Below, one piece after another: positions 1 to 8,966 of a stretch of DNA of 42,812 nucleotides (position 1 is the stretch's first letter; each line of letters opens with the position of its first letter). The position numbers were made by a program, and so were the translations under genes. Origin of the DNA: CAYNXB01 sp964401045 (GTDB lineage Bacteria > Pseudomonadota > Alphaproteobacteria > Sphingomonadales > Sphingomonadaceae); NCBI GenBank assembly GCA_964401045.1, contig CAYNXB010000016.1, positions 1 to 42,812 on the forward strand. The letters are read 5' to 3'. Under the pieces are notes generated by a model. The model saw only the letters and a list, made by a program, of their open reading frames with translations, had not been told where the DNA came from and did not search any database.

Positions 1-816
<816 letters not shown>

Positions 817-838
817 AGTGGCGCGCGGTTAAGGCCGG

Positions 839-879
839 TTGGCCTCCGCCGCAAGCGTAGATGGCTTGCGGTCGGCCAA
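839..879. repeat. Nested inverted repeat between cfa and argG
   Basis: An outer pair (TTGGCC at 839-844 with GGCCAA at 874-879) encloses an inner 8-bp perfect stem (CCGCAAGC at 849-856 with GCTTGCGG at 864-871) around a 7-base loop. On the minus strand it lies after the cfa stop and before the argG start. It has no T-tract, so it is not a classical intrinsic terminator. It could be an mRNA-stabilising 3' end or a structured argG leader. The pairing is seen directly; the role is inferred. Confidence 0.5.
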
Positions 880-913
880 GCGCGGCCTTCACCTGTGAGA
901 AGAACCGCGCCCG

Positions 914-2191
914 CTATTCCGCGGCTTGCGCCAGATGCCAGATCGGCGGTTCCTCGCTTTCACGCAGCCGCTCGCTTTCCTCGTACATGAAATCGCGCGT
1001 CATCGGGATCGCCTCGCGGTCCTTCACATAGACGAGTTGCCAGTTGACCATCTTGCCGTGGCGGAAGCTCTGCTCGGCACCCGCGAGGTAGAACAGCCAC
1101 ATGCGGTAGAACCGCTCGTCGTACAGCTCGACGATCTCGTCCTTGTGCATGACGGTGCGGTTGTACCACTCCTCCAGCGTGTGGCTGTAGTGGAAGCGCA
1201 TCGCTTCGACGTCCATCACCTGCCAGCCGAACTTCTCGCTCTGGCTGACAAGCTCGGACAGCGCCGGGATGTAGCCGCCGGGGAAGATGTACTTGCGGGT
1301 CCACGCGTCCGTAAAGCCCGGAGGGCCCGCGCGGCCGCAGCAGTGCGAGAACATCACCCCGTCATATTTGAGCAGCTTGGCGGTGTGCTCGAAGAACTGC
1401 GGGTAGTGCGGTGTGCCGACGTGCTCGAGCAGCCCTACCGAGGTGATGCGGTCGAACTCGCCCTGAACGTCGCGGTAATCCATCAGCGCGAACTTGACCT
1501 TGTCGGCCACGCCCTCGGCCTCGGCGCGTTCCTTGCAGAACTGGATCTGGTCGGGCGCCAGCGCCACGCCGAGCACCTCGCAGCCGTAAACCCGGTGGAG
1601 GTAGAGCGCGAGGCCGCCCCAGCCGCAACCGATGTCCAGCACGCGCATCTTCGGCCCACTCTCCAGCGTAATGTTGAGCTTGGCGGCGATGTGCGCCTTC
1701 TTGTCCAGCTGGGCCTTCTCGAGGCTGTTCGCCGGATCGCGATAATAGCCCATCGTATATTGCCGGTCCTCGTCGAGGAACAGTTCGTAGAGCCGGCGAG
1801 TGAGATTGTAGGTGTGCTCGGCGTTCTTCCGCGCCTTGCCCCTCAAGTTGATGCTGTCGGCCTTGGCTATCAGCTTCTGCACCGTCTTGCGCAGCGGGCC
1901 TTTCGGCTGGAGCGAGGAATCACCAATGCGCTTGGTGTTCCGGGTGACGAACAGCACCATGTCGCGGATGTCGTGCGGCTCCTCGACCTCGAGCCAGCCC
2001 CACATGTAGGCCTCGCCAGCGCCGACCTGCGGGTAGGCTGCGATGTGCCGCGCTGCCTTGCGGTCGGTCAGGCGGATGCGGATCTCCTCATCGCCGCCCG
2101 GGCCGTATTCGTAGACTTTACCATCGTAATCGGTGACGACTAGGCGATCGCGCTTGATTGCTTTCTGCAAAAACTTATCGAGTAGCCACAT
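914..2191 (-). CDS. cfa: Cyclopropane-fatty-acyl-phospholipid synthase family protein
   Basis: A 425-residue SAM-dependent enzyme of the Cfa/mycolic acid methyltransferase family. It is expected to add a methylene bridge across double bonds of unsaturated phospholipid acyl chains at the inner membrane. The SAM-binding glycine loop VLDIGCGWGG is at about residues 184-193. The downstream HCCGR, KYIFPGGYIPALSE and MRFHYSHTLEEW stretches match the catalytic half of Cfa proteins. I chose the ATG at 2189-2191 because GGAGAGGA sits about 10 bases upstream. An in-frame TTG at 2218 would add nine residues and has no better ribosome site. Length is normal. Its product protects membranes in stationary phase and acid stress in other bacteria. 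Confidence 0.93.
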   Translation of the reverse strand: MWLLDKFLQKAIKRDRLVVTDYDGKVYEYGPGGDEEIRIRLTDRKAARHIAAYPQVGAGEAYMWGWLEVEEPHDIRDMVLFVTRNTKRIGDSSLQPKGPLRKTVQKLIAKADSINLRGKARKNAEHTYNLTRRLYELFLDEDRQYTMGYYRDPANSLEKAQLDKKAHIAAKLNITLESGPKMRVLDIGCGWGGLALYLHRVYGCEVLGVALAPDQIQFCKERAEAEGVADKVKFALMDYRDVQGEFDRITSVGLLEHVGTPHYPQFFEHTAKLLKYDGVMFSHCCGRAGPPGFTDAWTRKYIFPGGYIPALSELVSQSEKFGWQVMDVEAMRFHYSHTLEEWYNRTVMHKDEIVELYDERFYRMWLFYLAGAEQSFRHGKMVNWQLVYVKDREAIPMTRDFMYEESERLRESEEPPIWHLAQAAE

Positions 2192-2273
2192 TGGCAGCAA
2201 ATCCTCTCCACACACCAAAGAGCGAGACTGCTAGGGGCTTTGCTCCGAGTCAATCGCGGGTTACGTTCGGGCT

Positions 2274-2705
2274 ATGGCCGAGACGAAGACAAAGCCGACC
2301 GAAATCGGCGTCGATGCTTTCATCGGCTCGGTCGAGCCGGACTCGAAGCGTGAGGACGGAACGGTCCTCGAGCGCCTGTTCCACAAGGTAACCGGCGAGC
2401 CCGCGAAGATGTGGGGCCCGACGATCGTCGGCTACGGCCAATACCATTACCGCTATGACAGCGGGCACGAGGGGGACATGTGCCGGGTTGGTTTCAGTCC
2501 GCGCAAGGCCAGGCACTCCCTCTACCTGATGTGCGGCAGCCCGGATGAGGAACGCCAGTTCGCACCGCTCCTCGCGCGCCTCGGCAAGCATTCGCGCGGG
2601 AAGGGTTGCCTCTACGTCAACAAGCTCGCCGATATCGATCTCGCCGTGCTCGAACAGATGATCGCGCTGAGCTGGCGGAACTCGTTCGCGCGCTATCCGG
2701 CCTAG
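2274..2705 (+). CDS. DUF1801 (YdhG-like) domain protein
   Basis: A 143-residue cytoplasmic protein with the DUF1801 signature. The central segment reads KMWGPTIVGYGQYHYRYDSG, followed by a GFSPRK.HSLYLM strand typical of this small alpha/beta fold. The biochemical role of the family is not established, so no function is assigned. The gene faces the preceding cfa gene back to back. Its stop codon overlaps the stop of the convergent molybdopterin gene by four bases (2702-2705), so the two transcripts must share 3' ends. Its ATG at 2274 lies in the gap after a run of A/G-rich bases. Confidence 0.85.
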   Translation: MAETKTKPTEIGVDAFIGSVEPDSKREDGTVLERLFHKVTGEPAKMWGPTIVGYGQYHYRYDSGHEGDMCRVGFSPRKARHSLYLMCGSPDEERQFAPLLARLGKHSRGKGCLYVNKLADIDLAVLEQMIALSWRNSFARYPA

Positions 2706-3439
2706 ATGCCCGCGTACCACTGGTAGCCGCGGTCCTCCCAGTAGCCGCCTTTGCCCCCCGCGATATCGTCGAGACTGGCGACCGCCTCGACCCCGGTCAG
2801 GAACTTGGCGTGCTTGTAGCCGAGCTGCCGCTCGATGCGCATGCGCAGGGGGGCTCCGTTGGCCTCTGGCAAGGGCGCCCCATTGAGGCTGTGCGCGACG
2901 ATGGTTTGGGGATGGTAGGCGTCGACCAGATCGACGCTCTCGTAATAGGGCGCGCCATCGAGCGTATCGGCGCAGCGGAAGACGATGAACTTTGCCTCGG
3001 GCTGCACGCCCGCCATGTCGAGCAGGGCGCCAAGCTCGGGCCCGGTCCACTGGCCGATTGCGCTCCACCCCTCGACGCAATCGTGACGAGTGATCTGGGT
3101 GCGCTGGGGGAGAGCCTTCAACTGGGCGAGCGACAGCGCCATCGGCGAATGGAACAGGCCGGTGAACTCGAGCCGCCAGTCCGCAAAACCGCTGGCGAGG
3201 TGCGCGCGATAACCGGCGTCCTCGATCTGGGTGCTGCCGTTGCCACGAAAAAACGGGGAGAGGTCGGCCGGGGAGAACTCGCGCGCCAGCGCCTCACGTC
3301 CGCCGAGCGCGCGATGAGCGGCGCGGTGCCAGTCCCCGGCCGTATCGACCAGGCCCTGGAACGCGTCCGACTTGCCGATCTTCGAGCAGCCTGTGGCGAA
3401 TGTCGCGACGAGCCCGGCGAGAAGGCTGCGGCGCCTCAC
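2702..3439 (-). CDS. Sulfite-oxidase-fold molybdopterin-dependent oxidoreductase, exported
   Basis: A 245-residue protein with the molybdopterin-binding fold of sulfite oxidase and MsrP/YedY. The N-terminus MRRRSLLAGLVATFATGC has twin arginines and a hydrophobic stretch, suggesting Tat export. The ATGC just before Ser could be a lipoprotein cleavage site. The expected molybdenum ligand cysteine is visible in HDCVEGWSAIGQWTG, and the C-terminal RMRIERQLGYKHAKF matches the family. Its start overlaps the stop of the cytochrome b gene by four bases (3436-3439), so the two should be translated together. The cytochrome is the probable electron partner. The substrate is unknown. It is shorter than MsrP, so methionine-sulfoxide reductase activity should not be assumed. 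Confidence 0.87.
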   Translation of the reverse strand: MRRRSLLAGLVATFATGCSKIGKSDAFQGLVDTAGDWHRAAHRALGGREALAREFSPADLSPFFRGNGSTQIEDAGYRAHLASGFADWRLEFTGLFHSPMALSLAQLKALPQRTQITRHDCVEGWSAIGQWTGPELGALLDMAGVQPEAKFIVFRCADTLDGAPYYESVDLVDAYHPQTIVAHSLNGAPLPEANGAPLRMRIERQLGYKHAKFLTGVEAVASLDDIAGGKGGYWEDRGYQWYAGI

Positions 3440-4101
3440 CGCTCGCCTCCGCCGGTGATCATCTCACGCAACTGCCGCAGCGGGTTCGATAGCAACACCA
3501 GCACCACGTGGACGACGAAGAACGCCACCAGCGCCCAGGCGCAGATGAAATGAATCGAGCGCGCGCTCTGGCGGCCCCCGAACACATCGGTGAGGAAAGG
3601 CCAGGCCGCATCCATCCCCGGGCTGATCGCCATTCCGGTAACGATCATCAGCGGCAGCAGCACGAACAGCACGAGCGAATACGACATTTTCTGCAGGAAG
3701 TTGTACTTGCCCGCGTGGCTTTCGAAGTTGAGCCGCACGTGTTCGCGCACATCGGCCCAGATCGATCGCACGCGCCATTCCTTCCGCGAAGTCGCGATGT
3801 CGCGGCGGAAATGCCGGTTGGCGAGCGCCGCGACCATGAACAGCAGCAGCGCCACGGCGAAGACCCACGCTGTGACCACGTGCCAGTCACGCGCGCCGCC
3901 GAGGCTGTAGTGCGACGGGATCGTCATCCAGCCGGGAAATCGCGGCACGAACAGCCATGCGTCCTTCGCCTCGAAACCCCACTGGCCCCAATAGAGACGC
4001 GGGTGCGCGTTGGAGATGTTGAGACCGGACATAAACAACACAGCCAGGCAGGCGAAATTGAGCCAGTGCCAGATGCGGGTGCTGAGCGCGTGGCGTTTCA
4101 T
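3436..4101 (-). CDS. Membrane cytochrome b (cytochrome b561/thiosulfate-reductase b-subunit type)
   Basis: A 221-residue integral membrane protein with four clear hydrophobic segments, near residues 12-30, 75-95, 135-160 and 185-210. Candidate haem-ligand histidines lie within or beside them: HALSTRIWHW at the N-terminus, RDWHVVTAW, SIHFICAW and VVHVVLVLL. This is the pattern of di-haem cytochrome b subunits that pass electrons between quinone and a periplasmic partner. It overlaps by four bases both the SDR gene upstream (4098-4101) and the molybdopterin gene downstream (3436-3439). This makes it the likely quinol-linked partner of the molybdoenzyme. Confidence 0.88.
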   Translation of the reverse strand: MKRHALSTRIWHWLNFACLAVLFMSGLNISNAHPRLYWGQWGFEAKDAWLFVPRFPGWMTIPSHYSLGGARDWHVVTAWVFAVALLLFMVAALANRHFRRDIATSRKEWRVRSIWADVREHVRLNFESHAGKYNFLQKMSYSLVLFVLLPLMIVTGMAISPGMDAAWPFLTDVFGGRQSARSIHFICAWALVAFFVVHVVLVLLSNPLRQLREMITGGGER

Positions 4102-4847
4102 TGACGCGCCAGATACATCACGTCGCGTGGCTGGGACAGCAGGTGCTGCCCCGAATCGACGAACAGGGTTTGCCCGCTGGCTAGCGGTCCTTCGGCAAGG
4201 AACAGCGCGGCATCCGCCACTTCCTCCGGCGAGGTCCTGCGACCGAGCGGGTTCATCCGGTGGGAAACCTCGGCCTCTTCGGCGTCCTGATCATGGCTGG
4301 CGAGGATCGCACCGGGGGCGAGGGCGTGGATGCGGTCATCGGCGCGCGCGGTCATCGCCAGCATCGGCACGGTGGCGGCGAGGGCATGCTTGCTCATCGT
4401 GTAACTGAAGAAATCGGGGTTCGGGTTGGCGAGCTTCTGATCGGTGATGTCGATCACCCGGCGTCCGTGCGCGGACCGCGCGTGCTTGAGAAACGCCTGT
4501 GACATCCGTACCGGCGAAACCGCATTGATCCGCATCGACAGGCGGCTGGTTTCGGGGTCGAGCCCGGTCGCCTCGTCGGGCACGAAGATCGAGGCCGAGT
4601 TCACCAGCACCCGCCAGTCGTCGAACCGCGCGGCGAGGCGTTCGATCATCGCGATCGCCGCCTCGCTGTCGATCAGATCGCACTGAACCACTTCGGCGGA
4701 GGGAAGGGTGGCGGCCAGCGCCTCCGCTTCGGCGCGCGAGTTGTTGCAATGGATCACGACGTGCCAGCCTGACTCGCCAAACCGCCGGGAAATCGCCGCC
4801 CCGATACGCTTCGCACCGCCGGTGACGAGAGCCGCCGGCCGGGTCAT
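4098..4847 (-). CDS. Short-chain dehydrogenase/reductase, pteridine-reductase (FolM/PTR1)-like
   Basis: A 249-residue NAD(P)H-dependent SDR. The cofactor loop is TGGAKRIG at residues 9-16; its basic residues suggest NADPH, and the pattern is typical of pteridine reductases. The catalytic pair is Y149 and K153 in FSYTMSKHAL, preceded by an NSASIF segment. I chose the ATG at 4845-4847 because AGGAGG lies just upstream; a longer open frame reaching to 5126 has no such support. Its stop overlaps the cytochrome b start by four bases. Reduction of a dihydropterin is the likeliest role, but SDR substrates cannot be fixed from sequence. The context with a pterin-cofactor enzyme fits a pterin substrate (inference). 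Confidence 0.83.
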   Translation of the reverse strand: MTRPAALVTGGAKRIGAAISRRFGESGWHVVIHCNNSRAEAEALAATLPSAEVVQCDLIDSEAAIAMIERLAARFDDWRVLVNSASIFVPDEATGLDPETSRLSMRINAVSPVRMSQAFLKHARSAHGRRVIDITDQKLANPNPDFFSYTMSKHALAATVPMLAMTARADDRIHALAPGAILASHDQDAEEAEVSHRMNPLGRRTSPEEVADAALFLAEGPLASGQTLFVDSGQHLLSQPRDVMYLARQ

Positions 4848-5031
4848 TGCGCCACTCCTCCTGTAGGAAAGTGACAGGTGTGACACGGTTCCAGGGAAAG
4901 AAATCGACCTCGCGGTGGACCTGCGACGGGCGCGCGAGTTTTGCAGTTGGCGAGAAGGCAGGGCATGGCCCCATCTGAGCACATCGGACGAGAGTAGGAA
5001 AGCGGTCGCCCGATATGTCCCATGGTCTGCG

Positions 5032-6252
5032 TCACTCCGCGGCGACGGCCTCGTAGCCGATGTCGAGCTGGGCGAGGACCGTGGCCTTGGACAGGTCGAG
5101 CCCGTAGAGCTTCGCCGCGTTCTCACCCACCAGCCCGCGCACCGTCTCCGGCGGCAGGTGGCCCATCGTCTCGCCGATGATGCGCCGGCTATTGGGCCAG
5201 ATGCTGTCCGGATGCGGATAGTCGCTCGCCCACAGCATATTGCCTTCGCCCCAGAACTCGAGCAGCCGCATCGCGGTCGGGCTCTGCTGGAAGGTGCCGT
5301 AGACCTGCCGCTGGAACACTTCGCTGGGCTTCATCTTGTGCGGGATGCCGCCCTTGTCGTCCCAGAATTCCTTGCATTCCCACAGGCGCCAGTGGCGATA
5401 GTCCAGTTCCTCGACCACCCACGGCACCCAGCCCACACCGCTTTCGGCGATGACGATCTTGAGCTTGGGGTGACGCTCCAGGATGCCCCACGCGAACAGA
5501 TCGACGAACGGATCGAGGAACTGGTCAATGAACATCTTGGCGTGGAGGAAGGTCGCGCCGGGCGATCCCTTGTACTTGTCGAACGCCTTGGTCACGCCCG
5601 GGAACACGGTGACGTGGAAGCTGAGCACGATGCCCGATTGTTCGAGCAAGTCGAACAATGGCTCCCACCGTGGATCCTCGAGCCGCGGCTCGGCGACGGC
5701 GATCTGCAGGTTGGCCTGGCGGACGCCGCCGTGCCCCATCGGATATTTCCGGGCCAGGCGCTGCAACTCGTCGAACGCCCCCTCGGGGGTCGGCGGCAAC
5801 ATCGCGACGCCGATCAGGCGGTCTGGCGCGGCGACGCAGAAATCCTCGTAGAGCCAGTCGTTATAGGCGGAATAGCACGCGCGCATGAACGCGTCGTCGC
5901 CGGTCTTGATCGAGGTGACCGGGCCGAATACGAGATGGCCCCACACCCCGTCGCGATCCATGTCCTGCAGGCGCAGGGCCGGGTTGCCGGCGCGCAGTTC
6001 GGTGAGATCCTCGATCCCGCCGCGATCATATGCGGTGTGGATCGGCTTGGGGCCGGAGAACCCGCTCGGGCGGCCGGACCACATGCCCCAGCTCTCTCCG
6101 TTGGCGATCCACAGGGCCGGGCCGTTTTCCTGCTCGACGACGTGCGGAGCGCGCTCACCCCACTGGTCACTCATGCGCCGGGTCCAGATATCGGCGGGCA
6201 GCATGTTGAGGTCGAGATGGTCGTCGCAGGAGACGAGGGCGGCTTCGATCAT
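5032..6252 (-). CDS. Amidohydrolase-2 family metal-dependent hydrolase
   Basis: A 406-residue TIM-barrel protein of the Amidohydrolase_2 family, which includes decarboxylases and hydrolases of aromatic and related acids. The N-terminus has SCDDHLDLNM in place of the usual DxH metal motif. LSFHVTVFPG in the middle and WASDYPHPDSIWP near the C-terminus supply the expected metal-site histidines and the late aspartate. The protein has no signal peptide and is probably cytoplasmic. It stands alone: the SDR gene begins 184 bases downstream, and a strong minus-strand terminator separates it from the glycine-zipper gene upstream. I see nothing in the 4848-5031 gap. The substrate is unknown. Confidence 0.85.
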   Translation of the reverse strand: MIEAALVSCDDHLDLNMLPADIWTRRMSDQWGERAPHVVEQENGPALWIANGESWGMWSGRPSGFSGPKPIHTAYDRGGIEDLTELRAGNPALRLQDMDRDGVWGHLVFGPVTSIKTGDDAFMRACYSAYNDWLYEDFCVAAPDRLIGVAMLPPTPEGAFDELQRLARKYPMGHGGVRQANLQIAVAEPRLEDPRWEPLFDLLEQSGIVLSFHVTVFPGVTKAFDKYKGSPGATFLHAKMFIDQFLDPFVDLFAWGILERHPKLKIVIAESGVGWVPWVVEELDYRHWRLWECKEFWDDKGGIPHKMKPSEVFQRQVYGTFQQSPTAMRLLEFWGEGNMLWASDYPHPDSIWPNSRRIIGETMGHLPPETVRGLVGENAAKLYGLDLSKATVLAQLDIGYEAVAAE

Positions 6253-6285
6253 GAGATTCTCCGATATTCGGACATTGTCATACGC

Positions 6286-6320
6286 AAAAGGGCCGCATGG
6301 CGAAACACGCCATGCGGCCC
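6286..6320 (-). terminator. Intrinsic terminator after the glycine-zipper gene
   Basis: A perfect 13-bp stem (6290-6302 with 6308-6320, GGGCCGCATGGCG and its complement) encloses a 5-base loop. On the minus strand it is followed by four Ts (6286-6289). It lies 26 bases after the stop of the 6346-6705 gene and just before the start of the amidohydrolase gene, so it should insulate the two. Confidence 0.82.
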
Positions 6321-6345
6321 CGACTGTTCCGGAAGTGAACGGCGA

Positions 6346-6705
6346 TTAGCGGCAGCGCGCCTCGCCGCGGTCGATTTCGCGGCCCAGCAAGCCGCCGATC
6401 GCCGCGCCCAGGATCGTGCCGGTGGTCCGCTCGCCGCGGGTGTCGACTTCGCGGCCGAGCAGTGCACCGCCCGCGGCGCCGATGATCAATCCGGTCGTGC
6501 CGTTGTCGCGCTTGCAATAGTAGCGGCCATCGCGCCCGCGCCAGACGTTGTCGCCGCGGTGTACGCGGCGCGGCTCACGGTAGCGGCCGTGCGAATCGTA
6601 GGCGTTCGAATAGTGGTGACGGCCGTGACGGGGAGGCTCGGCCAGCGACGGGGTCACCGGGATCAGGAGGGTGGCGGTGGCAAGAGCCAGAATGATCTTT
6701 TTCAT
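6346..6705 (-). CDS. Glycine-zipper 2TM domain envelope protein
   Basis: A 119-residue exported protein. Residues 1-22 form a signal peptide ending near PSLA-E. The mature part is rich in His and Arg (HGRHHYSNAYDSHGRYREP) and then carries two copies of a glycine-zipper segment: GLIIGAAGGALLGREVDTRG and GTILGAAIGGLLGREIDRG. Such Gly-zipper 2TM (Rick_17kDa_Anti-like) repeats pack as membrane hairpins in outer-membrane or periplasmic proteins of unknown function. No lipobox cysteine is present; the three cysteines of the mature chain do not suggest lipidation. It has its own terminator and appears monocistronic. Confidence 0.83.
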   Translation of the reverse strand: MKKIILALATATLLIPVTPSLAEPPRHGRHHYSNAYDSHGRYREPRRVHRGDNVWRGRDGRYYCKRDNGTTGLIIGAAGGALLGREVDTRGERTTGTILGAAIGGLLGREIDRGEARCR

Positions 6706-6843
6706 GGATCGAACCTTTCAAGTTGCAGCGTTGTGGTGATGACAACGACTACCCTCGTTCAGCGATCCGCAACGCCAGATGAACGGAGCGGTTGCCCCGC
6801 AAAGTTGCGACGAGCGGTGGAATTGTAGCGGTGAATGGCAGGC

Positions 6844-8070
6844 TCAGGCAGCCGTTTCACGGTCCAGTTGGGCGCGGCTTTTCTTTTCCGCGGTGGTTTT
6901 CAGCTGGCCGCACGCGGCATCGATGTCGCGCCCGCGCGGGGTGCGCACGGGGGCAGAGATGCCCGCTTCGAACACGATTTCGGAAAAGCGCCTGATCCGC
7001 TCCGGTGTCGAACACTCGTAGGACGCGCCGGGCCACGGATTGAACGGGATGAGGTTGACCTTGGCCGGCAGTTTGTACTGGCGGATCAGCCGCACAAGCT
7101 CGCGCGCATCCTCGTCGCGGTCGTTTTTGTCCTTCAGCATGACGTATTCGAAGGTGATGCGCCGCGCGTTCGATGCGCCCGGGTAGGCGGCGCAGGCCTC
7201 GAGCAGCTGATCGAGGCCGTACTTGCGGTTGAGCGGCACGATCTCGTCGCGCACTTCCTTGTTCGTGGCGTGCAGCGAGACCGCGAGATTGACCCCGATC
7301 TCCTCTCCCGCGCGCGCCATCATCGGCACCACCCCGCTGGTCGAGAGCGTAATCCGCCGCCGGGAAAGGCCGAGCCCGTCCCCGTCCATCACCAGCTTAA
7401 GCGCGTCGCGCACATTGTCGAAGTTATAGAGCGGCTCCCCCATGCCCATCATCACGATGTTGGTCAGCAGGCGGCCGTCGGCGGTGTATTCGGCCTCGGT
7501 TTCCTCTTCGGCCATGTCCATCCGGCCCTTCGGCCATTCGCCCAGCGCATCACGCGCGAGCATGACCTGGCCGACGATCTCGCCCGGCGTCAGGTTGCGC
7601 ACCAGCCGCATCGTGCCGGTATGGCAGAACGTACAGTTGAGCGTGCAGCCGACCTGGCTGGAGACGCACAGGGTTCCGCGATCGGCGTCGGGAATGAACA
7701 CCATCTCGAAGTCGTGGCTGTCCGCGGTGCGCAGCAGCCACTTGCGGGTGCCGTCGGTGGAATGCTGCGCCTCGACCACCTCGGGCCGGCCGATCACGAA
7801 CCGTTCGGCGAGCCACGGGCGCATGGACTTGGCGATGTCGGTCATCGCCCCGAACTCGGTGACGCCGCGATGATAGAGCCAGTGGAACACTTGCTTGGCG
7901 CGCAGCCTGGCCTGCCCGGCGTCGAGGCCCGCTTCGGCGAACAGTTCCGCGATGCGCGGGCGTGCGAGGCCGATGAGATCCACCCGCCCATCGGCGCGCG
8001 GCGTGACGTCGCGCGCGACGGGGACCGGATCAATCGGTCCGGGGATCGGCATCAGGGCGGTGTCGGCCAT
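6844..8070 (-). CDS. rlmN: Dual-specificity 23S rRNA/tRNA adenine C2 methyltransferase RlmN
   Basis: A radical-SAM enzyme that methylates C2 of adenosine 2503 in 23S rRNA and A37 in some tRNAs, affecting ribosome accuracy. The iron-sulfur motif CTLNCTFC is at about residues 142-149 from the chosen start. The conserved cysteine seven residues before it (TLCVSS) and the methyl-carrying cysteine near the C-terminus (DIDAACGQL) are both present. The GMGEPLYNF and NLAVSLHA motifs also match. I chose the ATG at 8068-8070 (408 residues). An in-frame TTG at 8106 would extend it by 12 residues; neither start has a good ribosome site. Confidence 0.95.
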   Translation of the reverse strand: MADTALMPIPGPIDPVPVARDVTPRADGRVDLIGLARPRIAELFAEAGLDAGQARLRAKQVFHWLYHRGVTEFGAMTDIAKSMRPWLAERFVIGRPEVVEAQHSTDGTRKWLLRTADSHDFEMVFIPDADRGTLCVSSQVGCTLNCTFCHTGTMRLVRNLTPGEIVGQVMLARDALGEWPKGRMDMAEEETEAEYTADGRLLTNIVMMGMGEPLYNFDNVRDALKLVMDGDGLGLSRRRITLSTSGVVPMMARAGEEIGVNLAVSLHATNKEVRDEIVPLNRKYGLDQLLEACAAYPGASNARRITFEYVMLKDKNDRDEDARELVRLIRQYKLPAKVNLIPFNPWPGASYECSTPERIRRFSEIVFEAGISAPVRTPRGRDIDAACGQLKTTAEKKSRAQLDRETAA

Positions 8071-8150
8071 AGGAGGCGCATATAGGTTGCGCGGTAACGA
8101 ACGCAAAGCGGCCGTTTATCGCGGAATTCGCCCGGGTCGACCATCGAAGC

Positions 8151-8166
8151 GTGACATGAATGTCAC
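8151..8166. promoter_or_regulatory. Palindrome upstream of the outer-membrane protein gene
   Basis: GTGACAT at 8151-8157 and ATGTCAC at 8160-8166 form a perfect 7-bp inverted repeat with a two-base centre. It lies in the 203-base gap between the divergent rlmN and beta-barrel genes, about 110 bases upstream of the latter's ATG. The size and symmetry fit a dimeric regulator operator. It does not match the CRP pattern, because the spacing between half-sites is wrong. The regulator is unknown. Confidence 0.4.
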
Positions 8167-8273
8167 AGACCGGTCCTGTTATCTGAGGTTCAGGAAACTT
8201 GCTCCTGTCGTGACCATTTGAGCCATCCAAGCGGCGTTCTCGCCGTGGTTCAAGTGGATGATGGAGTACTTTA

Positions 8274-8945
8274 ATGAAAAAGGGTCTTGCACTTCTCGCT
8301 GCCGTTTCGGCTCTCGGTTTCGCCGCGCCGGCATACGCACAGGACGCGGGTGATGCGAACTTCACCGGCCCGTGGGTCGCCGGTCTTGTCGGCTATGACA
8401 ACAGCCGCGCCGGCAGCGATGTCGACGACGATTCGACCGATGACGATTTCCATGATGGCATCAGCGGCGTCGATTACGGCGTGGGCGTCGGTTACGACTT
8501 CGCCATGGGTGGCCTCGTGCTCGGCGTCGAGGGCGAGTGGATGGAATCCGAGGCTGACACCCGGTACGATCGCGGCGACGATGACGTCGGTCTTGGTATC
8601 GCCAATCTTTCGACCGGGCGCGACCTCTACGCCGGTGCCCGCATCGGCGCGCGGGTCGGATCGAATGCGATGATCTACGCGAAGGGTGGCTACACCAACG
8701 CCCGTTACAACGTGCTCGCGAGCGACGGCACGACCGACACCCGCACAAACGTCAATCTCGACGGCTGGCGCGCGGGCGCGGGCGTGGAAGTCGCGATCAC
8801 CAAGAACGCGTTCGTGAAGGCGGAGTATCGTTACTCGAACTACACGAACGGCGAAGTACAGGCGCCGAGCGGCCTTGAGAGCGACAACTTCGACGTTGAC
8901 GTTGATCGCCATCAGGGCGTCGTCGGCGTGGGCCTGCGCTTCTAA
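8274..8945 (+). CDS. Outer-membrane beta-barrel protein (Omp25/OmpA-like barrel)
   Basis: A 223-residue protein with a clear signal peptide (residues 1-23, ending AAPAYA-QD). The mature chain alternates hydrophobic and polar residues and contains GPWVAGLVGYD, VGVGYDFAMGGLVLGVEGEW, ARIGARVGSNAMIYAKGGY and FVKAEYRYSNY. It ends in the C-terminal phenylalanine of VVGVGLRF, the assembly signal for outer-membrane proteins. This is the eight-strand porin-like family common in alphaproteobacteria. Acidic Asp-rich loops (residues about 45-62) face outward. A GGAG ribosome site precedes the ATG. The gene is followed by its own terminator. The specific ligand or role is unknown. Confidence 0.9.
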   Translation: MKKGLALLAAVSALGFAAPAYAQDAGDANFTGPWVAGLVGYDNSRAGSDVDDDSTDDDFHDGISGVDYGVGVGYDFAMGGLVLGVEGEWMESEADTRYDRGDDDVGLGIANLSTGRDLYAGARIGARVGSNAMIYAKGGYTNARYNVLASDGTTDTRTNVNLDGWRAGAGVEVAITKNAFVKAEYRYSNYTNGEVQAPSGLESDNFDVDVDRHQGVVGVGLRF

Positions 8946-8966
8946 CGCAGCGATCGTCACCAAAGG

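Noticed and set aside
4871..4886. Direct repeats of TGTCAC upstream of the SDR gene, considered as a PhoB box
   Set aside because: The repeats are 9 bases apart instead of the 11 of a Pho box, and nothing in the neighbourhood is phosphate-related.
4844..5035. A 63-residue minus-strand frame in the gap before the SDR gene
   Set aside because: It overlaps the SDR start and ribosome site, has no ribosome site of its own and shows no recognisable composition.
4915..6828. A 637-residue open frame on the plus strand
   Set aside because: It runs antisense through the amidohydrolase and glycine-zipper genes, has no domain or ribosome site, and is the expected shadow of high-GC coding sequence.
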